From assembly GCA_003252195.1 (NCBI GenBank), contig QKFK01000259.1:1-11031 (forward strand): a stretch of DNA of 11,031 bases, read 5' to 3'. The notes under the pieces were generated by a model. That model did not search any database, had not been told where the DNA came from, and saw only the letters and a list, made by a program, of their open reading frames with translations. Positions 4,815-11,031 of the stretch are shown here, piece by piece. The stretch comes from Rhodospirillales bacterium. GTDB taxonomy: Bacteria; Pseudomonadota; Alphaproteobacteria; QKFK01; SZUA-500. The stretch's first letter is position 1. Every line of letters begins with the position of its first letter. Position numbers and translations under genes: made by a program.

Positions 4815-7416
4815 TAAAAAGCTTCAATTATGGCTTGGTCTGTTAGTTTTAACTCTGGTAGTTTTAGCAGGGTCTATAGTTGTTTTTATGTTATTTCCAT
4901 ATTACAAATACACATGGTTTATAAGTGCCATAGGTATTTTATCAACTGCGATTATATTTGCCCTATTTGCAGTAAAAGATGGTGAAACAGCCATAAATTA
5001 TGGTGGGCTAGCCTATGCTCTAGCCGAAGCTGACAGCGATGCAAAAAGATTGGATTCAAAGAGAGGCAAACCAATATTATACAACAAAGCTGGCAGAGAC
5101 TTTTTTAGCACTGGCGATATTATATCTTATCTTGAAAAAAAATTGGTAGATGATGACATCGTAGTAACAGACTTTGAACGCATCAAACGTGCTGTAAAAT
5201 CATTAGTCCCTGAAACTGTAGAAATTGCCATAAAAATATCTAATGACATAAGCTTATTTGATAATAAAGAATGGTACAAACTAAGTGTGACCCCTATTTT
5301 TTTAAGGGAGCGCTCTTTAATATCATCTGTTGCCTACAATGAAGATAAAAGTAGTTATGCTCTTTTATGGTCTGCTGAAAATATTACAGCTAGAAAGAAT
5401 ATGGAAGAGATTATTAAAGAAGAGCGAGGAGATTTACACGACTTTTTAGATTTTTTACCTGTTGGATTATATTTGGCAGATTCATATGGTTCTATATGTT
5501 ATGCCAACAACCGTTTAGCAGAATGGCTTGGCAAACCCAGAGAAGCTCTACTTGGCAAAAACCTTAAAGACATAATTGCAGATAAAGAGCTCCCCATCGC
5601 AGACGGGGCTTGGAATGGCGAGCTCAACATGCTTCATGATGATGGCTCTATCTTTAGAGCTTATATAAGCCACACCACTTTTATAGAAGACGGAGAAACC
5701 AAAACCAGAGCAGTGGTCATGAAAGATGTTGGGCACAACAAAGAACTTTCTGAAGCTTTCCACAAGGCTGAGAACCGCATTGATTGGCTTATGAAATATT
5801 CACCTGCTGGCATTGCTTTTGTAGAAAGCAATGGTTTGATTATGGAGTGCAACGAGGCTTTTGCTGACATGATTGGCTCTAAAAATGACGAAGCCCCTAT
5901 TGGAACAGATTTATTAGAATACGTAAGTGCAGATTATCGCCTAGAACTCCAAGAAGCCATTGAACAGGTTTTACTACATAAACGTAGTGTTGTTAATATG
6001 GAAGTTAAATTCTCAAGTGATGGAAAAGACAGAGTTTCATCTGTTTTTGTAACACCTATGAACAACAAATTTATGCCTGAAAATTTAAAGCTTGAAGGCT
6101 TAGTCTTACACTTTATCGACACCACTCGCCAAAGTGACTTAGAGCAACAATTTGCCCAAGCCCAAAAAATGCAAGCTATGGGACAACTTGCAGGTGGTGT
6201 ATCTCACGATTTTAACAACCTTCTAACCGCAATGATTGGTTTTTGTGACCTGCTATTACAGCGTCATGGTCATGGAGACCCTTCTTTCTCAGACTTAATG
6301 CAAATTAAGAGCAACGCTAATCGTGCAGCAGGATTAGTGCGCCAATTATTGGCATTCTCACGACGCCAACCATTAAAACCGCAATTAATCGATATATCAG
6401 AACATTTTACAGATTTATCGCATATGCTTCAGCGTATTCTTGGTGAAAAAGTTGTATTGCAATATTTCCATGGGCGTGACCTCGGTTTAATCAGGGTTGA
6501 CCCTAACCAGTTTGCTCAAGTTATAATGAACCTAGCAGTTAATGCTAAAGACGCCATGCCAAACGGCGGTTATTTAACTATTAAAACTCAAACTGTGAAA
6601 ATAACCGAAGAAAACAGCAAAGATGGTGAAGTTGTACAAGCTGGCGATTATGTCGTTATTGATGTTAGTGATACAGGTTGTGGCATTCCAGAAGACGTGA
6701 TCCCTCGCATCTTTGAACCATTCTTCTCAACTAAACAAAACATAGTTGGCTCTGGCACAGGGCTTGGACTAGCAACCGTTTATGGTATTGTAAAACAAAC
6801 CAATGGCTTTATCAGCGTTACTAGTGAAAAAGATAAAGGAACTACATTCTCAATTCACTTCCCACGTTATGAAGCAGATTCATCCGAAGCAATTGCAAAC
6901 GAATGGGATGAAACTTTCAAGCCTATTGAATTCCCTTCAATGAACAAAGAAATAACAACTGGTATTTCGCTACGTCCACAAGAGGAAACCGATACAAATA
7001 TCACAATAGCAAAACCAGAACAGAAAATTAAAATAATCGATTCGCCTGTTGGCAGCGGCAGAATATTATTTGTTGAAGATGAAGATGCCGTTAGAGCATT
7101 TGGTTCTAGAGCCTTAAGAAACAAAGGATATGAAGTAACCGAATGTAGCTCTGGGGAGAACGCCCTTGAAACCTTAGAACAGACCAAAGAATTTGATATG
7201 CTGATTACTGATATGGTTATGCCAGGGATTGACGGAGCACAGCTTGCTGAACAAGTTAAAAAAGCCTGCCCCAATATAAAAGTTATGCTTATGTCTGGCT
7301 ATTCAGATGAAGTCGCACGCAAAGAATTAGCCGCCTCACCAGAATTTGCATTCTTGGCAAAACCATTTGACTTAAGTGAGTTAGCTAAAAAAGTTCGCGA
7401 AGTGTTACACTCATAA
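4780..7416 (+). CDS. cckA: CckA-type hybrid sensor histidine kinase
   Basis: CckA is the inner-membrane hybrid kinase that passes phosphate through ChpT to CtrA (and CpdR) in alphaproteobacterial cell-cycle and motility control. The 878-residue product has two membrane helices (about 17-39 and 45-65) and a less clear sensor-like stretch (75-210). It then has two PAS-like domains (about 218-330 and 335-450) and HisKA with phospho-acceptor H476 in GGVSHDFNN. The ATPase domain has N584/N588, D631-T-G-C-G, FEPFFSTK at 645-652 and GTGLGL at 659-664. The receiver domain has E766-D-E-D, phospho-acceptor D811, S839 and K861. The segment from KMQAMGQLAGG through FCDLLLQRHG to ANRAAGLVRQLLAFSRRQ is the CckA signature. 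D477-x-x-N480 after the His suggests phosphatase activity too. It is longer than Caulobacter CckA (about 690 residues). It overlaps flhB by 35 bp. Confidence 0.93.
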   Translation: MLCSLNNKFRPDKKLQLWLGLLVLTLVVLAGSIVVFMLFPYYKYTWFISAIGILSTAIIFALFAVKDGETAINYGGLAYALAEADSDAKRLDSKRGKPILYNKAGRDFFSTGDIISYLEKKLVDDDIVVTDFERIKRAVKSLVPETVEIAIKISNDISLFDNKEWYKLSVTPIFLRERSLISSVAYNEDKSSYALLWSAENITARKNMEEIIKEERGDLHDFLDFLPVGLYLADSYGSICYANNRLAEWLGKPREALLGKNLKDIIADKELPIADGAWNGELNMLHDDGSIFRAYISHTTFIEDGETKTRAVVMKDVGHNKELSEAFHKAENRIDWLMKYSPAGIAFVESNGLIMECNEAFADMIGSKNDEAPIGTDLLEYVSADYRLELQEAIEQVLLHKRSVVNMEVKFSSDGKDRVSSVFVTPMNNKFMPENLKLEGLVLHFIDTTRQSDLEQQFAQAQKMQAMGQLAGGVSHDFNNLLTAMIGFCDLLLQRHGHGDPSFSDLMQIKSNANRAAGLVRQLLAFSRRQPLKPQLIDISEHFTDLSHMLQRILGEKVVLQYFHGRDLGLIRVDPNQFAQVIMNLAVNAKDAMPNGGYLTIKTQTVKITEENSKDGEVVQAGDYVVIDVSDTGCGIPEDVIPRIFEPFFSTKQNIVGSGTGLGLATVYGIVKQTNGFISVTSEKDKGTTFSIHFPRYEADSSEAIANEWDETFKPIEFPSMNKEITTGISLRPQEETDTNITIAKPEQKIKIIDSPVGSGRILFVEDEDAVRAFGSRALRNKGYEVTECSSGENALETLEQTKEFDMLITDMVMPGIDGAQLAEQVKKACPNIKVMLMSGYSDEVARKELAASPEFAFLAKPFDLSELAKKVREVLHS

Positions 7417-7442
7417 CATACTGTTATAACTAGATAATATAT

Positions 7443-7448
7443 TATAAT
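7443..7448 (+). promoter_or_regulatory. Candidate -10 box of the recA promoter (distal)
   Basis: A perfect TATAAT lies at 7443-7448, but no good -35 is seen 16-18 bases upstream. Transcription would start near 7455, so the LexA operator at 7458-7472 would cover the start region, a sensible position for repression. If used, it would transcribe the whole leader, including both arms of every stem described there. It lies in very AT-rich DNA, where chance matches are common. Confidence 0.35.
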
Positions 7449-7457
7449 TTACATAAA

Positions 7458-7472
7458 GTTCTCATTTTGTTC
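7458..7472 (+). promoter_or_regulatory. LexA operator (SOS box) of recA
   Basis: The sequence GTTCTCATTTTGTTC is a perfect GTTC-N7-GTTC direct repeat, the LexA box of Alphaproteobacteria, which differs from the palindromic box of gammaproteobacteria. It lies about 190 bp before the recA start. recA is the classic SOS target in this class, so the position and form agree. A weaker copy, GAAC-N7-GTAC, occurs at 7491-7505. Confidence 0.85.
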
Positions 7473-7494
7473 AAATTTTACTTGCAATGAGAAC
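7458..7494. repeat. 9-bp perfect inverted repeat around the recA operator
   Basis: GTTCTCATT (7458-7466) and AATGAGAAC (7486-7494) are exact reverse complements separated by 19 bases. The left arm contains the first half of the LexA box, and the right arm contains the first half of the degenerate GAAC-N7-GTAC box. The dyad may therefore be two LexA sites facing apart, or a hairpin if transcribed. Which of these it is cannot be told from sequence. Confidence 0.6.
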
Positions 7495-7508
7495 AAATTG
7501 CGTACAAT
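7482..7508 (+). promoter_or_regulatory. Candidate proximal recA promoter
   Basis: TTGCAA (7482-7487) and TACAAT (7503-7508) form a sigma-70-like pair with a 15-base spacer, slightly short. The degenerate LexA-like site GAAC-N7-GTAC (7491-7505) would lie inside the spacer and the perfect SOS box just upstream of -35, both suited to repression. Start would be near 7515. It competes with the TATAAT at 7443 as the real promoter. Confidence 0.4.
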
Positions 7509-7639
7509 ATAGTTTTATACCGAATATATCCTTTACTTTAAAAGGTTATATAGCAAAGGGAGAGCTGATAACAAACTTAAGCTGGGATATTCGGTCAATA
7601 TCGATTGAAAGCAGAAGATATTGAGACTATAAACTATAT
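7507..7639 (+). promoter_or_regulatory. Structured 5' leader of recA (possible three-way junction)
   Basis: Three sets of complementary arms nest as a three-way junction. P1 pairs 7507-7515 with 7631-7639 and, past a bulged U7516, 7517-7518 with 7629-7630. P2 pairs ACCGAATAT (7519-7527) with ATATTCGGT (7587-7595), 9 bp. P3 pairs CAATATC (7596-7602) with GATATTG (7617-7623). P1 ends only 5 bases before an AGGG that could be the recA ribosome site (7645-7648). A local hairpin (7524-7534 with 7541-7551, one mismatch) competes with P2 for bases 7524-7527. P1 forms only if transcription starts upstream of 7507. I do not recognise a known RNA family here; the region is AT-rich, so some pairing may be chance. 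Confidence 0.4.
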
Positions 7640-7660
7640 GTAGCAGGGTAAAACCTAAGT

Positions 7661-8737
7661 ATGAATCAGATTAGTATAAATTTTTGGGAAGAAAGTAAAA
7701 TGGATAAAGATAAAGCATTAGAAGCTGCCCTTACACAGATTGAACGCTCATTTGGTAAAGGATCAATTATGAAGCTTGGGCAAAGAGAAAGCGCTCTAGA
7801 AATTGATTCTGTATCAACTGGCTCTATTGGTTTAGATATCGCTCTTGGTATTGGTGGCTTACCAAAAGGAAGAATTGTAGAAATTTATGGACCTGAAAGC
7901 TCAGGTAAAACAACACTTGCATTACACGTAATTGCAGAAGCACAGAAAAAAGGCGGAACATGTGCATTTATTGATGCTGAACATGCTCTTGATCCTGTAT
8001 ATGCCAACAAGCTTGGCGTTAATATTGACGAATTGCTTATTTCTCAGCCAGATGCTGGTGAACAAGCTCTAGAAATTGCAGATACATTAGTTCGCTCTGG
8101 TGCTATTGATGTTATGATTGTTGACTCTGTTGCAGCCTTAGTTCCAAGAGCAGAACTTGAAGGCGAAATGGGTGACCAACATATGGGTTTACAAGCTCGT
8201 TTGATGAGCCAAGCTTTGCGTAAGCTTACAGCAACAGTTTCACGTTCTAACACACTTATCATTTTCATCAACCAAATCCGTATGAAAATTGGCGTTATGT
8301 TTGGCAGTCCAGAAACCACAACAGGTGGTAACGCACTTAAGTTTTATTCATCAGTAAGACTCGATATCAGAAGAGTTGGCTCTCTTAAAGATAGAGACGA
8401 AGTTATTGGTAACCAAACTAGAGTTAAGGTTGTCAAAAACAAAGTTGCCCCTCCTTTCCGCGTAGTTGATTTTGATATCCTTTATGGTGAAGGCGTTTCA
8501 AAGCTTGGCGAATTAATTGATTTAGGCGTTAAAGCTAATATCGTAGAAAAATCTGGTGCTTGGTTCTCTTACAACAGCCAAAGACTTGGACAAGGCAAAG
8601 AAAATGTTCGCAAATTCTTAAAAGAAAATACCGAACTAGCTCAAGAAATTGAGAATAAAATTAGAGAAAACGCAGGTCTTATCTCTAATGAAATGATTAA
8701 AGGTGACGACGAAACTTTTGATAGCTCAGAAGACTAA
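7661..8737 (+). CDS. recA: RecA recombinase
   Basis: RecA forms filaments on single-stranded DNA, carries out strand exchange and triggers LexA self-cleavage in the SOS response. The product has 358 residues. Visible parts are ALEAALTQIERSFGKGSIMK, the Walker A motif GPESSGKT (residues 77-84), the Walker B-like VMIVDSVAAL, loop L1 around EGEMGDQHMG, loop L2 around MFGSPETTTGGNALKF, and an acidic tail ending in DSSED. Two starts are possible. The ATG at 7661 gives an N-terminus that aligns without gaps with the longer alphaproteobacterial form (S-L-R-L-V-E-D-K-like, then DKxKALEAAL). Its ribosome site, AGGG at 7645-7648, is rather distant. The ATG at 7700 gives the enterobacterial-type start M-D-K-D-K (345 residues) behind GGGAAG. 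I prefer 7661. An SOS box lies upstream and a strong terminator downstream. Confidence 0.98.
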   Translation: MNQISINFWEESKMDKDKALEAALTQIERSFGKGSIMKLGQRESALEIDSVSTGSIGLDIALGIGGLPKGRIVEIYGPESSGKTTLALHVIAEAQKKGGTCAFIDAEHALDPVYANKLGVNIDELLISQPDAGEQALEIADTLVRSGAIDVMIVDSVAALVPRAELEGEMGDQHMGLQARLMSQALRKLTATVSRSNTLIIFINQIRMKIGVMFGSPETTTGGNALKFYSSVRLDIRRVGSLKDRDEVIGNQTRVKVVKNKVAPPFRVVDFDILYGEGVSKLGELIDLGVKANIVEKSGAWFSYNSQRLGQGKENVRKFLKENTELAQEIENKIRENAGLISNEMIKGDDETFDSSED

Positions 8738-8772
8738 TATCACCAAAATAAAATAATTTTACTTTTTCCCAT

Positions 8773-8799
8773 AAAAAGGCGGTTTGTACCGCCTTTTTT
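8773..8799 (+). terminator. Intrinsic terminator of recA
   Basis: An 11-bp perfect stem, AAAAAGGCGGT (8773-8783) with ACCGCCTTTTT (8788-8798), closes a 4-base TTGT loop, and the 3' arm runs into a T tract (8794-8799). It begins 35 bases after the recA stop. The GC core plus A and T tracts could work in both directions, but on the other strand no gene ends here. Confidence 0.92.
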
Positions 8800-8812
8800 A
8801 TTAGACTATTGC

Positions 8813-8824
8813 CTCTAGTTAGAG
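8813..8824. repeat. Small palindrome in the alaS upstream region
   Basis: CTCTA and TAGAG flank GT, giving a 12-bp palindrome between the recA terminator and alaS, about 50 bp before the alaS ATG. No clear promoter was found in this 70-bp gap. E. coli AlaRS is known to repress its own gene by binding a palindrome near the promoter, but no link to this site can be shown. Confidence 0.25.
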
Positions 8825-8872
8825 TAATAATTTTTACTGTATGTTATTTTAACCGTATTTTTGAGAAGAACC

Positions 8873-11031
8873 ATGGCTACAACAAAACAAATCAGACAAA
8901 CATTTTTAGATTATTTTGCTAAAAACGGACATGAAATTGTTAAATCAAGCCCGTTAGTACCAGATAATGACCCAACTTTAATGTTCACCAACGCAGGTAT
9001 GGTGCAATTTAAAAACATTTTCACAGGGGCCGAAACTCGTGATTACAAACGAGCTACAACAACTCAAAAATGCGTACGAGCCGGTGGAAAGCACAACGAC
9101 TTAGACAATGTTGGCTACACAGCACGTCACCACACATTTTTTGAAATGCTCGGAAACTTTTCTTTTGGTGATTATTTTAAAGCTGAAGTTATAGAATACG
9201 CATGGAAACTCATTACTGAGGAATACGGTCTATCTAAAGATAGATTATGCGTAACCGTTTATTCAGAAGATCAAGAAGCTTTCGATTTATGGAAAAAAAT
9301 TGCTGGTTTATCAGAAAGCAAAATTATAAAAATTCCAACTAGTGATAACTTCTGGTCAATGGGCGACACTGGTCCTTGTGGTCCTTGCTCTGAAATTTTT
9401 TATGACCACGGCGATAAAGTTCAAGGTGGACCTCCAGGTTCTGCCGATGAAGATGGCGATAGATTTATCGAAATCTGGAATCTCGTGTTCATGCAATATG
9501 AACAGCTAGAAAATGGCGAACGCATTAAGCTTCCTAAACCATCTATTGATACAGGTATGGGTTTAGAACGTATGGCAGCTGTTTTACAAGGCAAACATGA
9601 TAATTATGACATTGACTTAATGCGCAACATCATTATGGCAATATCAGAAGAAGCAAAACAAAACCCTGATGGACAACACAGCACTTCTCATCGTGTAGTT
9701 GCTGACCATTTGCGTTCTTCAAGCTTCCTCATTGCAGATGGTGTTCTTCCTTCTAATGAAGGCAGAGGGTATGTATTGCGTCGTATTATGCGTCGCGCTA
9801 TGCGTCACGCTCACATTATGGGTTGTGAAGAACCTCTAATGCACAAGTTAGTCCCAACTTTAATTAATGAAATGGGAGATGTATTCCCTGAATTAATTAG
9901 AGCAAAATCACTTATTACAGAAACTTTGAAACTAGAAGAAACAAAGTTCAAACAAATGCTTTCTCGTGGTTTACGTTTAATTGACAACGAAATCAAAGAC
10001 CTTCCTAAAGGCGGAGAACTTTCTGGAGAAACCGCATTTAAGCTATATGATACTTATGGCTTCCCTCTTGATTTAACTCAAGACGCTTTGCGTTCTCAAG
10101 GTCTTAAAGTTGATGTTGATGGCTTTAACAATGCTATGGAAAAGCAACGTGAAGAAGCCCGCAAATCATGGGCAGGTTCTGGTGACACCGCAACCGAAGC
10201 TGTGTGGTTTGGCTTACACGACAAATTAGGAGCCACTGAGTTCCTAGGTTACTCAAGCACATCATCTGAAGCTAAGGTTAATGCAATTGTAGTTAATGGC
10301 AAAGAAGCAACTAAAGCATCTCAGGGTGAAGAAGTTATGATTATAGCTAACCAAACCCCATTCTACGGTGAATCTGGTGGACAGGTTGGAGACACAGGAA
10401 CAATTAAATTCCCTAAAGCAAAGATTGAAGTAACTAACTCTTTGAAAAAGCTTGGCGACATGATTATTCACGTTGGTAAAGTTGTTGAAGGTGAAATAAA
10501 CGTTGGTGATTTTGGTGAGTTTATTGTTGATATTGAGCGTCGTAACTCAATTAAAGCCCATCACTCTGTTACCCACTTATTGCACAAAGCATTACGCACA
10601 ACATTGGGCGACCATGTAGCACAAAAAGGCTCATTGGTAACTCCAGAAAGAATGCGTTTTGACTTTGCTCACCATAAACAAATGAGCAAAGAAGAGATAC
10701 AACAAGTTGAGAATATCGTTAACAAAGAAATTCGCCACAACTTGCATGTTGATACACGTGTTATGTCTCAAGATGATGCTATTGAATCTGGTGCTATGGC
10801 ATTGTTTGGTGAAAAATATGGTGACGAAGTTCGCGTTGTTTCAATGGGTGATGATAAAGATAAATTCTCAGTTGAGTTATGTGGTGGTACTCACGTGTCT
10901 GCAACGGGTGATATTGGCTTCTTTAAAATCTTATCTGAAAGCGCGATTGCTTCTGGTGTTCGCCGTATTGAATCAGTTGCGGGTAAAGCATCTGAAGATT
11001 ATGTAAGCTCATGTGAGACTATCATTAATGC
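8873..11031 (+). CDS. alaS: Alanyl-tRNA synthetase (3' end outside window)
   Basis: AlaRS joins alanine to tRNA-Ala in the cytoplasm and hydrolyses wrongly charged Ser- and Gly-tRNA-Ala. About 719 codons are present without interruption, against about 875 for the whole family protein; the C-terminal dimerisation part lies beyond the right edge. The class II catalytic core shows DPTLMFTNAGMVQFKNIF (residues 33-50), motif 2 around TTTQKCVRAGGKHNDLDNVG (62-81) and RHHTFFEMLGNFSFGDYF, and motif 3 GMGLERM (228-234). The editing domain keeps all four zinc ligands: H564-x3-H568 (HSVTH) and C670-x3-H674 (CGGTH). GEKYGDEVRVVSMGD lies between them, as usual. The ATG at 8873 has GAGAAG 4 bases upstream. 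It has its own transcription unit after the recA terminator; recA next to alaS is a common order in bacteria. Confidence 0.98.
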   Translation, partial: MATTKQIRQTFLDYFAKNGHEIVKSSPLVPDNDPTLMFTNAGMVQFKNIFTGAETRDYKRATTTQKCVRAGGKHNDLDNVGYTARHHTFFEMLGNFSFGDYFKAEVIEYAWKLITEEYGLSKDRLCVTVYSEDQEAFDLWKKIAGLSESKIIKIPTSDNFWSMGDTGPCGPCSEIFYDHGDKVQGGPPGSADEDGDRFIEIWNLVFMQYEQLENGERIKLPKPSIDTGMGLERMAAVLQGKHDNYDIDLMRNIIMAISEEAKQNPDGQHSTSHRVVADHLRSSSFLIADGVLPSNEGRGYVLRRIMRRAMRHAHIMGCEEPLMHKLVPTLINEMGDVFPELIRAKSLITETLKLEETKFKQMLSRGLRLIDNEIKDLPKGGELSGETAFKLYDTYGFPLDLTQDALRSQGLKVDVDGFNNAMEKQREEARKSWAGSGDTATEAVWFGLHDKLGATEFLGYSSTSSEAKVNAIVVNGKEATKASQGEEVMIIANQTPFYGESGGQVGDTGTIKFPKAKIEVTNSLKKLGDMIIHVGKVVEGEINVGDFGEFIVDIERRNSIKAHHSVTHLLHKALRTTLGDHVAQKGSLVTPERMRFDFAHHKQMSKEEIQQVENIVNKEIRHNLHVDTRVMSQDDAIESGAMALFGEKYGDEVRVVSMGDDKDKFSVELCGGTHVSATGDIGFFKILSESAIASGVRRIESVAGKASEDYVSSCETIIN

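Noticed and set aside
6867..7274. A 135-codon minus-strand open frame opposite the end of cckA
   Set aside because: The other strand codes a clear receiver domain with all active residues; this frame looks like a chance antisense frame.
7423..7445. Short palindromes GTTATAAC and ATAATATATTAT after cckA as a terminator
   Set aside because: They contain almost no GC pairs and are not followed by a T tract; read-through from cckA towards recA cannot be excluded.
7487..7624. A 45-codon open frame in the recA leader that could be a leader peptide
   Set aside because: There is no ribosome site before its ATG, the same bases are better explained by operator and paired arms, and no regulatory codon run is seen.
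10707..11006. A plus-strand open frame of 99 codons near the right edge
   Set aside because: It lies wholly inside alaS in another frame, and the alaS frame holds the zinc-site cysteine and histidine of the editing domain there.

Overview
The window is a low-GC, densely coded bacterial chromosome segment, most likely from an AT-rich alphaproteobacterium. Four things point that way: a CckA-type hybrid histidine kinase (the cell-cycle kinase of Alphaproteobacteria) lies between flhB and recA; the RecA N-terminus aligns with the longer alphaproteobacterial form; a GTTC-N7-GTTC LexA operator of the alphaproteobacterial type lies upstream of recA; and a sigma-54 promoter drives flagellar rod genes. 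Genus or family cannot be decided from this sequence.

Layout. Positions 1-1296 are a minus-strand flagellar export cluster: a stand-alone FlhB C-terminal-domain protein (FlhX/FhlB-like), then fliO, then fliP, which runs off the left edge. Positions 1297-1439 are a divergent regulatory region with a sigma-70-type promoter for the minus-strand cluster and a near-perfect sigma-54 promoter for the plus-strand operon. Positions 1440-7416 are one tightly packed plus-strand operon: flgB-flgC-fliE (proximal rod and rod adaptor), fliQ-fliR-flhB (export gate and switch) and a 3'-overlapping cckA. Positions 7417-7660 are the recA control region: an SOS box set in a larger 9-bp inverted repeat, followed by a leader with several long-range complementary segments. 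Then come recA (7661-8737), a strong intrinsic terminator, and alaS from 8873, which continues past the right edge.

How it fits together. FliP, FliQ, FliR and FlhB with the assembly factor FliO form the membrane part of the flagellar type III export apparatus. FliE joins this gate to the rod, and FlgB and FlgC are the first exported rod proteins. FlhB autocleavage switches export specificity, and the orphan FlhB-C protein is a candidate partner or spare for the cleaved domain. CckA would be co-transcribed and translationally coupled with flhB, tying the master cell-cycle phosphorelay kinase to flagellar assembly expression. recA and alaS are housekeeping genes that follow cckA.

No mobile element, CRISPR array, tRNA or rRNA was seen. 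No wholly new system is evident. The most unusual points are the orphan FlhB-C protein without the NPxH site, the NPEH form of the cleavage site in the full FlhB, the placing of export-gate genes and cckA behind a sigma-54 promoter, and the structured SOS-controlled recA leader.
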